A DNA stretch of 64,000 nucleotides, taken from contig JAUTXW010001351.1 of the NCBI GenBank assembly GCA_030620095.1, forward strand, positions 496,001-560,000. The letters are read 5' to 3'. Below the pieces are notes generated by a model, which saw nothing but the letters and a program-made list of their open reading frames with translations, ran no database searches and had not been told where the DNA came from. Shown here in pieces: positions 1-11,887 of the stretch; position 1 is the stretch's first letter; every line of letters begins with the position of its first letter. Source of the stretch: Kuschelorhynchus macadamiae (lineage: Eukaryota > Arthropoda > Insecta > Coleoptera > Curculionidae). Position numbers and translations under genes: made by a program.

Positions 1-938
1 GGTTTCATGCAGGGTATATAATCTATGTGTCCTGAGGATGCAACGATACAGTTGCAGAACGTCGACAATTTAAAAAAAAACTTGTTATATTTGACTGCAC
101 CCTAACCGCAAATAATATACCATTAACATTACAGCAAGAGGGTCGTTAACGAAAAAATGCATTTTATAATTTTATGCGGTCAAAATTTTTACTGGAATGG
201 CGCATTTGTCTCTATTTCTTTGGGTAGTTGCTGGCTCGTCAACAAATGCAGTCTAATTTTTCTATTTTGTACGTTGATTATAAGCTACGTCCTTCACACG
301 GTTATGCCTCCACCTCCAAATTCAACCCGTATGTCCATATTTTTTTCCTTATATATTTTATCTGACCTTTTCCAAGCCCAAATCCTGCGATCTGAACGAT
401 ACGACTTACTTTTTTCATATGTACCATGCAGTGCCTTCACTCTTCCTACCCTCAGTTTTAAGCCCAGTCCGGTTCCGCAGATCGATATTACGCAATTAAA
501 AGTAGAAAAGCCCATCTTCCTCTTAGCCTTAAACGCCTAACATGTAATCAGTTTCTTAGGCTTTGGAATGATAATACTACTCTTTACTATTTATTAACAG
601 TTCGTTCTTGACTGAGTATCGTTCCTCATCCGGTTTTGTCTAGCTTGCAAATACAGATACCAGTTCTGGCACGGACTTGTAAGTTTCGGTCTTCTTCCTC
701 ATGCGCTGTAGTTTGCATAAACAAATTAGTTAAATCATTATAAGACATTCCAAACAGAGATGCCATGTCGTCATAAGGTTAATTATCTTCTCTAGTAAGG
801 CGCAAAACGTTTCTTAATTTGCTTACACGTAAATAACATGAGATTGATTTATAACAAAGCTCTGAGGTGTCGAGGAAATACAATTCTAGCTGGGAATTGC
901 ATAGTACACATTACGAAGAGCAATGATTCAAAATCTGA
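1..938. other. Intergenic, no gene seen
   Basis: AT-rich sequence with no supported coding region. An open frame of 127 codons at 157-540 has a random-looking composition, resembles no family I know and overlaps an equally unconvincing minus-strand frame, so I do not call it. The only structured piece is a short hairpin motif at 31-70, listed separately. Confidence 0.6.
31..70 (+). other. Hammerhead-core-like hairpin motif, copy 1
   Basis: The sequence reads CCTGAGGA, then a perfect 6-bp stem TGCAAC/GTTGCA around the loop GATA, then GAACGTCGACAATT (the last loop bases can be assigned slightly differently). This order, CUGANGA then stem II then GAA, is that of a hammerhead ribozyme core, although the base after GAA is C rather than A. 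The same layout recurs at 2209-2250, 9978-10015 and, on the minus strand, 31226-31254. The host repeat lies mostly upstream of the window. Catalytic activity is not implied. Confidence 0.4.
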
Positions 939-2130
939 CTGCTGTAGCATTTTAATTTTAAAATTCTACGATTTATTTATATTCCAGCATCTCTAGCGAG
1001 AAATTAAAATAGTGATTTTAATTTGCACAATTTTCGGCGTTATTACACAACAGTCACAGCCCTGGAGCAGGAATATCACCATATTTAGTATCAATGAAAA
1101 CACCTGCCGATCGATAAATCAAGCTTTCGAATGACATGTATTTACGACGGTGCCAATTCTCCCACTCCTCTTGCGAGTTTAATGATTTTCATAGATTGTC
1201 ATTAATGATTTCGGTAATTTGCAGATTTGGTTGATCGATAAAAGAAATGTGAAAAGTATTTTTAAATAGGTCATTTTTCGGCAAGATCTCATGGCCGAAA
1301 GACCTACAAGCATGTTAATGAATTAAGATTTTTTAATTTTTTTTTGCCTGGTGCGGCATATTTGCACCATGAATTAGTTGCGTGGATTAAGTCAGAAGAA
1401 GATGTTTCTTTTACCTTTTTGGTATAATGGGGGCCATATTTTGGAGAATTTGCTGATTCCTTTAAGCTAAGGTAAGCGGTCCTTTTCTACTTTTAAGGCC
1501 TAATTCTTCATTGTAAATATTATTTACGGGGTCTCCTGGCTGCGTAGATGAAACTGTTTTCTTTCTCCTTCGCATTTTTTATTTGTGAAGAAAATCTGTA
1601 GCATAACCTGTATTTCTGGAAATCTATTATTCGGACAAGGTCTGATTGAACACGTGTCTGTGCCCAAATGCCTGTCCTGGGACGAACTAATATTCTACAG
1701 TTCCACTACAGCTTTTGGAATTAAGGTCTTGTTCTTTCTATTTTGTATGTATAATGTTAAGTGTACATGATTATTAGGGTTTCGAGCAGTACATACTCGG
1801 TTAGATAATACATATTTTGTACATATTTATATATACATAGATTCTTTAATTAAGGAACTAAAATTTAAAGGATTCAATTATTAATGTCTCCTTTTTTTCT
1901 AAGAAAGTTTCAATTCGTAAAGTTTAATTTATCAAAGTCGGTTGTAAGACGTAATTTTTAATTAAATTGTTGCCTATTTGATTTTTATTGTCAGTATTGA
2001 AATCTTATATCATATAGATGACATTATAGATCTCTGAAAAAGAAGCAGAAAGGCAAAATAAACAGATTGGAACTTATTTCAAGTGTTTCATTTTTATTAG
2101 TTATTTTCAGAACAGAATTTCTGAGTTAAA
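939..2130 (+). repeat. Unclassified dispersed repeat, copy A
   Basis: About 1.2 kb that aligns by eye along most of its length with 32826-33995 (copy C), and over its last 300 bases with 5801-6150 (copy B). Shared landmarks are GATCGATAAATCA near 1110 and 33000, TTAGATAATACAT near 1801 and 33695, and GGAACTTATTTCAAGTGTTT near 2070 and 33940. No coding frame, no terminal inverted repeat and no LTR-like TG...CA ends were found, so the class is unknown. The copies differ by many substitutions and small indels, which suggests an old family. Confidence 0.7.
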
Positions 2131-2195
2131 TGGCTCTGTATTTAACTGAGTGGCTTCCAAAATAATATATAAATGTAAGTATTTCTTGCTCACTC

Positions 2196-2450
2196 CACAC
2201 TGTTGCCACCTGATGAAGAGCTGCCGTTCTCACAACGACAGTTATTTCAACAAAAATTAATTTTCCCTACAACAGCAAATCTATAAAATAGCGGCCAAGG
2301 CATGAGTCTTCGAATGCTTACACTTTCAATTATTTTTCTTTTTCTTTCATTTGAAATAAGTTTCATAATTCTGTTATTTATTATAGCATAAGTATTACGT
2401 TGTAATATATTAAAGGATTGAATAAAGAATTAACTAACTAACTAACTATT
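2196..2450 (+). repeat. Retroposon-like 3' tail ending in (AACT)n
   Basis: The segment contains CCTGATGA followed by an imperfect hairpin CTGCCG/CGACAG (2209-2240), then AT-rich sequence, then GAATAAAGAATTAACTAACTAACTAACTA ending near 2448. A simple-repeat tail preceded by AATAAA is typical of the 3' end of LINEs or SINEs. No reverse transcriptase can be read upstream, so this is either a short non-autonomous element or a severely 5'-truncated LINE. The exact 5' end is not determined. Confidence 0.4.
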
Positions 2451-3124
2451 TCAAATAACAACAAAATTCTCTTTTACATTTTTATAATATTTACCTGATA
2501 CTTTTTCTTATATATCAAATAACCTTGATTTTTTATCATTTATACTTTTGAAATCTCTGTCTTATAATTGTTTATATATTCATGGCTTATTTACTGCATT
2601 TTATCCCCTAAAAGCGATAAATATTTGAAGAGGTATGATAAAACAATTTTGTGTACCTATTAATTTTCATACGGGTAAATTTGGAAACTGTATCCACTTA
2701 TCGAGTGGTTTACCTGTTTATATAATTACAGTTTGGCCTATTGCATTTAAGAATATTATAGAGGTTGTAACAAAAATTGAGTACTATACCTTGTCAATGT
2801 AAATTTCTGATCTTGAGAACTCATATTTTAACTTTTATACTTTATCTTATGAAAATATCTTACTATAAAATACTATAATGCTTTTCTCAAAAATGTTACT
2901 TTTTTGGATAGATTTCTTTTAAATTTTTAATTTTTTGCTTACACATTAATCTCTTAAGAGTAACAAAATGGCTTCTTTTGTGACAAAGTCCAAGTAAATC
3001 ATATATTAGATTATGAACTGAACTTTGAATTAAATATTCGTTCTGTCTATACAGACCGTACTGTAGATGAGACGGACTAGACATTTAAAAAAAGAAATTA
3101 AACTGCCATGTAGAGAGATCTGTA
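2451..3124. other. Intergenic, nothing recognised
   Basis: AT-rich sequence between the (AACT)n tail and the Gypsy relic. Neither strand has a convincing coding frame or repeat. The LTR expected upstream of the relic gag cannot be recognised here, so it is either lost or too diverged to see. Confidence 0.5.
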
Positions 3125-5460
3125 TGGAATCTTATACACATAAATTTGATTATGAAAAACTAGAAATTACTAAAAGTATTATTTCTACAGAAAATTTACT
3201 TTCTGACCTTGAAGAAACTTCTACGGATAGCACTAGTAAGATCTAGATTAGCTTATTTATGTGATGGAAGACAAAAAATGGTTATTCCTGAAAAAGATAA
3301 TTGTACAATAAAAACATTTTCTGATGAATTTTATGCCACTTAAAATAGAATTTCAGAACATTTCAGATATTAATTTAAACTCTGGCAATCCGACATCACC
3401 TCCTATAGTAAATGTAAATCCGGTTGTGCTTGGCTAGTAAACAACTCATATCAACTTGGGGAATTAAGTTCAAAGGTGACCCTAAAAATATTTTTTATTT
3501 TCTTGAAAGAGTTTCTGACCTGCTTACGCTTGTAACATTTCTGGAGATGAACTTGTGATTGACTTTCTTTAGTATCTAAACTTAAAAAATATTTTTTACC
3601 ACCTTATGCAGATGATGATGTCTGGGAACAAATAAGACAGAGGCAGAAAAGAAATGAGCCTGTTACTCTATTCAGTGCGCATTTAGAAAACTTATTCTCC
3701 CGCTTGTCAACTTCCCCAGAGGAGGTCACTAGAGTTAAATATGCCTACAAGAAGTTACTTCCTGAATATGTTAGTCAGTTAGCTTTGCAGAATGTAGACA
3801 CTCTAAATGATTGATCTGGCTTTTGTAAAAAAATTGGAGGAAGCCTGTAAAATGGTTTCTAAGAAACCACATCAAATATCATATTTGAGTTATTTTGATC
3901 AAAGACATTTTTCTGGACCAAATTGTTATAAACATTTTACTAAAAATCCTAAAAAGTCATTTTCTCATAATAGGATCAAGAATCGAACCATTGTGACAAA
4001 AATGTTGAAAAATATGATAACGTTGAAAAACCTTCTACCTCTCATGATAATAAAAAATCTTCATACTGATCCAAAAATAAAATTGTCTGTTTTAATTTTC
4101 AGCTACCTAATCATACATATCAGCACCGTAAAGGTAAAAAAAAAATATTTTGTTTTTCCTGTGTAGAGCCTATGTAACAAATTAATTAATGTCGTATGTG
4201 TTCGGAAAACCAAATCAGTCATCAATTGCTGCCTGTGGTCGGAGCTTTAACGAGATTTAAACCTCAAAAAAGTATTTTATTAAAACAGAATGAAATAATT
4301 GGCTTAAACAACTTTCTGGATTTTTTAAAACTATTTTTAAAATTAATGAATTTTACCGGTGTTTTTTAAGACGAGTCAAGATAATGGATCTTATATCACA
4401 GTAAAACTTTTTGTTCAGAATATAACAGTTTTATGAGACTCTGGTGTTAATTCCTCTATTGCTGATTCTAAAGGAATGAGAATTTTAAAGAAATTAAAAA
4501 TTAAAATGTATCCACTTACGAACTACAATATTGGTACTGCCGATGGTACAAAGTAAAACGCTTTTAGTATTTCAGATTTACCCATTTTTTTAAGCTGTCA
4601 GATAATTATTCAGCTTTCGGCTGTCAGATAATTAAAGTTCTTATTGTATCTTCTGTAACACATGCATTTATTTTTGGAATTGATTTGCTAAAAGTTTTAA
4701 ATTACTTATAGAATTTAAAAATATCATAAAGTTAATACCCTGGCAGCCTGAACATTTTCTTTCGTCAAGACTTTGTTCATTAGGTGATTAACAGCAAATT
4801 ATGTCTCAAAGTGTTATTCATTATTTTAAACAAATAGATAGTACAGATAGACTAGGCGCAATAAATAAAATTAAATTGACTATAGATGCTGGTGATCATA
4901 AACCTTTTAATAGAAACCTTATTTACTTTCCTTTTCTCTCTATAAGCAAGAAATTTTAAACAAAGGATTAGAATCTATGATTAAATTGGATATTGTCGAA
5001 AAATCACAGAGTCCTTGGTCTTCCCCTACCTGACTTTTTAAGCAAATCAAGTGGAGAGTATAGATTTTGCTATAATGGACGTTATCTGAATTACCCCACG
5101 TTGATCGTATTTTATTAACTTACGGAATGCTACATTTATATCCATCGATCTTAGAAAAGCTTTTCGGCAGATACTTTTAGTAGATGATTTTAAAGCAAAA
5201 ACAGCCTTTTTTGTTATTGGCCGAAGCCAATTTCAGTTCTCTGTGGTTTCTTTTCGTCTCTTCAATGCAGCTGAAATTCAAGAAAGACTTGCCGATTCTA
5301 TTTTTGGTCCTAAATATGAACCTTACGTCTTTTCCTATTTGGATGATATTTTACTATATTCCCCTACTTCTGAACATAATATTGAATTGCTTAACACTGC
5401 AAAAAATATTTTTAAAAATGCTGGATTAACAGTTAATTTGGAAAAATATCAATTCTAAAA
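3125..5460 (+). pseudogene. Decayed Gypsy (CsRn1-like) gag-pol relic
   Basis: Many stops and frameshifts, but the order of a Ty3/Gypsy polyprotein is still readable. A gag-like start lies at 3125. A capsid core around 3447-3900 has WGIKFKGDPKN and FLERVSDLL, closely matching WGLKFSGD and FLERAKEL in the gag at 10628. A protease DSG motif lies near 4438. RT pieces lie from about 4860, ending with SYLDDILLYS and LTVNLEKYQF at 5335-5458, which include the catalytic YLDD. The rest of RT, RNase H and integrase are missing, because the frame runs into a TA microsatellite at 5503. It is the same clade as the element at 10.2-16.3 kb but much older. No LTR was found. Confidence 0.8.
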
Positions 5461-5500
5461 TACCTTGGTTATGTTATTGAAAATAATCCTCTTGCTACTT

Positions 5501-5502
<2 letters not shown>

Positions 5503-5560
<58 letters not shown>
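5503..5560. repeat. (TA)29 microsatellite
   Basis: Pure TA dinucleotide run inside unit 1 of the 260-bp tandem duplication. Confidence 0.97.
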
Positions 5561-5561
<1 letters not shown>

Positions 5562-5756
5562 TAATTTCTCTTTTCCTATAAGCTTATGAAGTTTAAGCCC
5601 TTCAGGCAAATTACTATATTCCCCTACTTCTGAACATAATATTGAATTGCTTAACACTGCAAAAAATATTTTTAAAAATGCTGGATTAACAGTTAATTTG
5701 GAAAAATATCAATTCTAAAATACCTTGGTTATGTTATTGAAAATAATCCTTTTGCT

Positions 5757-5760
<4 letters not shown>

Positions 5761-5800
<40 letters not shown>
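5761..5800. repeat. (TA)20 microsatellite
   Basis: Pure TA run in unit 2 of the 260-bp duplication. It is 18 bp shorter than the copy in unit 1 and accounts for most of the length difference between the units. Confidence 0.97.
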
Positions 5801-5801
<1 letters not shown>

Positions 5802-6150
5802 TAATTTCTCTTTTCGTATAAGCTTATGAAGTTTAAGCCCTTCAGGCAAATTTCATGATATATTTTTTTTTGGTTTTAAAACTCCATAAACATTCTGCTA
5901 AATATATAATTTTATGCAGCTACATATATCTGATTAGCAACGTAAAACCTAATCTGATTATTACAGGGTTTCAATGCGTAAAATTTAATTTATTAGAGTT
6001 AGTGATAAAGTGTAATTTTTAATTCAACTGTTATTTAATTTTTATTCCAATATTGAGTTCTAATATCATATAGATGACATTATAAATAAAATATACAGAA
6101 AAGCAAAGTAACAAGATTGGAACTTATTTCAGTTGTTTCATTTTTATCTC
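5801..6150 (+). repeat. Unclassified dispersed repeat, copy B (partial)
   Basis: This is the 3' part of the family at 939-2130 and 32826-33995. It shares the block ending TTCAGGCAAATTTCATGATAT with copy C (33568-33601). It also shares a run from CAATGCGTAAAATTTAATTT to GGAACTTATTTC with copies A and C. The family's 5' two-thirds is replaced by the Gypsy relic and TA array, so the copy was truncated by insertion or rearrangement at that junction. Confidence 0.7.
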
Positions 6151-6816
6151 TCTGATCCTTATGCAGCAAATATATAATCAGGCTTATTATATAAAGCATA
6201 TTTAGGGAACATAGAAGTTTTATTATAAAAAATGACAGCAATAAGAAACTATTAAAATGTTTTAGTACTTGCAATGTTGCTATATCTTTGCAGCACATTA
6301 TTTATAGCTTCGTCGTATTTTTTAACACACACATACACTCTAGGATTCGTTTTTCCTAAGTCTCATACTGATTCATATGCAATTGGCAGACTTGCATTGT
6401 TTTCGGTTTAAATTATTTACAACGATATCAGCGATAAACCTCTGATCGTTAACAAATGTAAACCGTCAAATTACACTAGACCGATTTTATTGCTGATCAA
6501 AAGGTAAGTAATTTATTCTGAAGACAATACAAGTCGGACAAGTGTATTTTAATCAAATTCTCCATTTTCAGCAACCCCTCAGACACCTTTAGTTTCAGTT
6601 TGCATTTCCTAAATAAAGCAACACTGTAAATAAATTGACGTAACTAGGTCATTTACATCAAGCGTTGGCTAATAACAGATTATGCATTTATGATCTTGAG
6701 TCTTAGTTCGCGATGTATGCGCATTAAAATGTATAACGATGTAGGGCAATTTACCTTAAACCATAAACCTAATAACTTTTTGCTTTGTATAATAACTTGG
6801 AAAATTATATGTCCAG
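6151..6816. other. Intergenic, nothing recognised
   Basis: AT-rich sequence between dispersed repeat B and the MITE. I see no coding frame with family resemblance and no clear repeat. Confidence 0.5.
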
Positions 6817-6818
6817 TA

Positions 6819-7174
6819 CAAGGGCCACAATATTGGCAAGATATGGGAAGCATTTTTATTATTCATATCTCAGAAAATATTTTTTTTTTAATTTTTTTAA
6901 TATCGTTAATAAAAGCTAAAAAAACATTTTTTCATTTTAGTAATAGTTAAGGAGATATTTAGAATAAAATATTGAAAAAACTATTTTTTTGGGGTTTGAC
7001 CTTAAATATCTCCTTAACTATTAAAAACTGCCGCCACAAAAATTTTATTTTTTTTATTTTTTGAAATCCACTTCATTTATTTTTTGAAAACCCTGTACAT
7101 CTAACTTTAGCATAAAATTTTGAGAAAAACCAATAAAAAAATCCTATATGTTGCAAACATTATGGCCCACACTG
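6819..7174. mobile_element. Mariner-type MITE (356 bp)
   Basis: The ends are imperfect inverted repeats of about 30 bp. The left end starts CAAGGGCCACAATATTGGCA and the right end, read inward, starts CAGTGTGGGCCATAATGTTT. A TA dinucleotide lies just outside each end (6817-6818 and 7175-7176), as expected for the TA target duplication of Tc1/mariner elements. A second, nearly perfect 21-bp inverted repeat lies in the interior (6940-6961 and 7002-7022, arm TAATAGTTAAGGAGATATTTA). There is no transposase frame, so the element is non-autonomous. Confidence 0.75.
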
Positions 7175-7176
7175 TA

Positions 7177-9139
7177 CAAAGCACGAATGTATGTTTGTTG
7201 AAGTGATTTTAGACCTGGCAACATAGCATGAGCTGTTTTCCTTCGCGAGCCCATAGTTCCAGATAGGGGCGCAAGTTGACGTGACAATAAACTCTGTTTA
7301 GTTACCACAATGATAAATCGCTAATAAAACATTTTTATTTTCGAAGATTGATAGACTTACCTGATTACTGTTTTACCCGATATAGGACAAACTGCGTTTT
7401 AAGAAATTTTGAATATAAGATAAATATCTATGTTCAGAGATATTAATCTTTTCCTTTAAGTTAAGTCTAAATCTATGTTATCGGCTTCACATGAATAGAA
7501 TCTTGTGCATATTGATTGAATTCATTATCATAACTTACATACAGATTTACGATTTTGTTCAAATGAAGATATTATTTTTTATAGAAATTATGTCTGTCGC
7601 TTTTTAGAACAACTTGAATAATCAATAATAAAGAGTTTAGATTTTTACTAATCATATAAGGTTACCTAAGTAATAATTTGGTATCTTAAACTGTTTCGTT
7701 TTTAAATAAATTTTAAATATTTTATTAGATTTTAGTTTGTCAACAATTATAAGAATGTGTCATAACAGTATATAGAAACTGTAAATTAGAGAGGGCCAAA
7801 GCGCTCGTAGAATTTTTCTAGAATTCAATTTTTCACGTAGATATGTTCTATGTACCCTCCTTTATGTTCTATGAAAGGTCCTGAGCGCCAAAATTAAAAG
7901 TTAAGTCTTAAGTTCAGTATTAATAAATATATCCTTAACAGTCCTTAGTTGATCTAGACAAGTGCACGTGTCTGTTGTGGCTGATAATGAAAACCAAAGA
8001 AAAGAGAGAAGTAAAGGCAGTCGTTCATTCAGAAGTGCAAGTGGAAAAGTGGAGTCATACAAAAAACAAAAAGAAGAGTAAATTTAATATCACCTTCTAA
8101 AAGTTACTTTGATACGTATCTAGGAAGACAGTGTTTTTCAAATACAGAACAAAAATGTAGGTACATGGTGAATTTACAAAACCAGTTTTAAAAATATGCT
8201 ACCTATGAACCAGTTTAAAGGCTTCTTCGCGGCGAGAGTTCTGGATCTGCCGCAGCTACACTGAGTAGCAGTGAACACAAGCATTTTAGGCAATTTTTTA
8301 AGCTCTAAAAAACATTACTAGACAAATAAAGATTGTTCTCTCACATGTTATTTTCAGAAAAAAAAAATTTATTTTCACGATTTCTTCATATATGCCCCCT
8401 CAAAACTAATTACCGGTATTTGTTGAATTTATAATTAATTAACAAATTTGATTTTGCCTCAATTTGGCCAATACGTTAGATATAGATGAACCCTGGCTTC
8501 AAAAATATGAGAAAATGCAAACTGAATAAAACGACCTTAACTTTAGCTTCTGTTTCACGGCTAACACAGATGTGATATACGCTAGTTCAATGATTTACAG
8601 TCTTCCTTTAAAATGTTCGTAAGTTCAGTGAATACTTTCCTTGTTAGCGGTAAGATTTTCGAATATCGGCATTACAACTCTTGAAAGGACATAAAATGAT
8701 TATTTAGTAAGGTTATTTAAATTAATTTAGGTAGGATTAAGTCAAACATTAAAAGTAATGAGAAACTTTACAAACACATTCATTGAAGAGGGTTCATAAA
8801 CTTCGAAACATTTCAATACGATTAAACTAATATTGTAAAAATGAATTAAAAAATACAGGTAGGTTTTTAAGAAAAACGACCTGACGATTGTTGCTGGCAT
8901 ATGAAATGTCGAAACTAGAATTTGACCTCACAGTTTTATAGACGACAAAAAGCTACAACGAGAATGTAAAATGTATTTTAATTAAAGCCAGCAAAAAATA
9001 AAAACGCAATTGTAATTTTTAGATTTTTTACGAATATCTTCGGTAGTATTCGGAGTTTTGAAAATGTCTCGAGGATAATGAGCCAAGAAACTTACAGGTA
9101 AATTAAAAAATATCCATATAAAACTTCCCAGTCTGGCTA
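7177..9139. other. Intergenic, nothing recognised
   Basis: Nearly 2 kb of AT-rich sequence. I could not support a coding exon, tRNA, LTR or terminal inverted repeat. Slightly GC-richer patches at 7230-7290 and 8215-8275 were read in all frames and contain stops. Confidence 0.5.
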
Positions 9140-9420
9140 ATTTTTTGAAGTAGACATTCGTATAATTGTATAAATTGACATTTTCATGCGACGATTTTGT
9201 TATATACGCAAACGATTTTAAGATATTATTAAAGACGAGAAAATTTCATGGTTCTGAGTCTGAGAAGGACATAAGTCGATTTTGTAAATGGTGCGAAAAA
9301 AATAAGTGTTTCCAAGTAGGTATTTTTAAACGTAAGTTTATTTCTGCTCGACAAAAAAGAATGGCAAACGTTTCCTTTTCCGTTCCGACATTTCTTAATC
9401 TTAAATACCTTTCTTAAATA
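9140..9420 (+). pseudogene. LINE reverse transcriptase palm fragment
   Basis: The frame from 9166 reads FSCDDFVIYAN, then DISRFCKWCEKN, then KFISARQKR. This follows the order seen around the catalytic YADD box of jockey/CR1-like LINE reverse transcriptases (xxADDLKIY..., DL..WC..N, K...FSR). The first residue of the YADD box is altered. Only about 85 codons survive, ending close to an AT microsatellite, so this is a dead fragment. I cannot assign the clade more closely. Confidence 0.55.
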
Positions 9421-9476
9421 TTTTCTTTTGCGTTGTACATGAAGGTAAAGAAGGAATGTAAAACTTGAAGTTTTTT

Positions 9477-9674
<198 letters not shown>

Positions 9675-9965
9675 TGGACCACTTCTGGTCTGATAAGGTT
9701 TTATATTGAACTGTTAATAAATGAATAAATCATCTTTCTCCCTAAATCTTAAAAATATCATCTTTAGGAGGTGAGGTTACGAATCCTCATTTAAAATGTA
9801 AATAAACATGATGCTAAGTTTTAAGTTTTAACAATTTGTGTTGCCCAAATTACAATATGTCTTTTGTGTTGTAAAACTTCTATGTTTCTGTTTTAGGTAA
9901 GCCATTTTATTTTTTAAACATTAATTGACAGATGTATAAGAAAAAAATTTTTTTCCTACTTTTAG

Positions 9966-10294
<329 letters not shown>

Positions 10295-10505
10295 GTCTTA
10301 ATTGAAGTTCTCGCTTGCTTATATAATCAGTTTGCCTATACTCATTTCTTTATTTCAGGTTTATATCTTATTGCTAATTCATATATGTATTTTTACCTAC
10401 GTATGTCTTTGAAACTTGTCTAATAGACAGTTTATTATACTATGTTATTGAATATTATATTTACTCGGGAATTTTTACTGATAAATTAATTTTGATATTG
10501 CCAAA

Positions 10506-11840
10506 ATGGACTACAATATGGAGATCAACTACCTTAAAAAGGATATGCTTTTGTACGAGCTAAATATCAGAGGTATTGTTGCTGATGATTCCAAGACTGT
10601 AATGGAATTGAGGTCCATATAATTCAAATGGAAAAGAAAAGTAAACCATTAAATATTCCTCCTTACAACCTTAAATTTCTTGAAGAGAAATCCTATATCC
10701 GGACTACATTAGACAATCTGACTGCTTCATTTGGTACAGTTTCTGGTGAAAATATTAGAAACAGATTTGACAGAATTCAGTCACGTCTAGTTCACCTTTT
10801 GAATAGAATTAATCGAATTTCAATTCCTAACTTAACTGCTGAAAAAGCTACCGAAAGGTCAACTTTACTTGTGGATGTACTGCATGCCCTTGATAACTTG
10901 GAAACTATGTCTCGTCAAGATCCTCACCTTAGTATGTTGCTAGAATCTACTCACCTCAGAGGTACTCAAGATGCTGACAGTTCATCTGATTCCAGTGAAG
11001 AAGATGTTGGACTTAGTTCTACACCTAATCGCAATCGAGGTGCTATTTCAAAGTTTAAACAACCGCGTATTGAAAAATGGGGACTCAAATTTTCTGGAGA
11101 CATTAAAGGGTTGTCAGTCCATAGCTTTTTGGAAAGAGCTAAGGAGTTGTGTATTGCACGAAGAGTTTCTGACAAAGACTTGTTTGATACTGCCATAGAT
11201 TTATTCGAAGGAAAAGCTCTAACTTGGTACCGAGCAAATGGGCACAGACTAATATCTTGGAAGTTTTTATCTGATCTTTTAATCAAACATTTTGAACCAC
11301 CAGATTATCTTTCACGTTTATTTAAAGAAATCCTTGACCGTACTCAAGATTCATCTGAGAGTATTGTGGAATTTTTATCTTCAATGAAGGCTTTATTCAG
11401 AAGATATAGAGGAATTCCTGAAGATGTGCAATTGGACATAATCTCGAGAAACTTGTCACCCTTTTACACTACCCAACTTCCTGTTGTAAATTCTTTAGAA
11501 GAATTGGAAAATTAATGCCTTAAACTAGAAACTAAGAAATAAGTTGATACCTATGTACCACCTGCACGTAGGAGGAAAAGTGATTTTGTGGAGCCAGATT
11601 TTGCTTTTGTATCTCTCTGATTCGTCTTCAATACCTCAGCCATTATACCCTCTTCATCAGAGAGAGACTCCTAATAGAACAAAAGTGACCTGTTGGAATT
11701 GCAAGCAGGAAGGGCATGTCAATAGAGACTGCCTAAAACCCAAAAGAATACATTGTTATAGATGTGGAAAGCCTGATGTGACAGTGCGCACTTGCACAAA
11801 GTGTAATGCCTCGGAAAACTATCCAAGAGGGAGTCATTAG
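10506..11840 (+). pseudogene. Gag of CsRn1-like Gypsy element, broken
   Basis: Structural protein for the retroelement particle. An N-terminal segment (10506-10622) reads YLKKDMLLYELNIRGI and ends in a stop. The main frame resumes at 10628 in another phase, with a capsid region (WGLKFSGDIKG, FLERAKEL, ALTWYRA) up to a stop at 11513. The same phase continues past a further stop, then shifts again. A CCHC knuckle, CWNCKQEGHVNRDC, lies near 11692-11733. It is followed by CYRCGKPDVTVRTC, where the usual histidine is absent. At least two frameshifts and two stops are visible. The protein relates closely to the older relic at 3447-3900. It overlaps no other gene; pol follows about 50 bp later in a different phase. 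Confidence 0.85.
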
Positions 11841-11887
11841 GTCGGAAGACTTCTCTCAATAATGTTTCATTACCGACCAATCAAATT

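Larger units (their letters stand above)
5351..5850 (+). repeat. 260-bp tandem duplication spanning an element junction
   Basis: Unit 1 is 5351-5610 and unit 2 is 5611-5850. Each unit has the end of the Gypsy RT relic, then a TA array (58 bp in unit 1, 40 bp in unit 2), then the start of dispersed repeat B (ending GCCCTTCAGGCAAA). Outside the TA array the units differ at only about three positions. The duplication therefore arose after the relic had decayed and after the junction with the dispersed repeat had formed. Confidence 0.9.

Noticed and set aside
157..540. 127-codon open frame and its antisense partner at 294-515
   Set aside because: No recognisable domain, no supporting start or splice context, low-complexity hydrophobic composition; likely chance.
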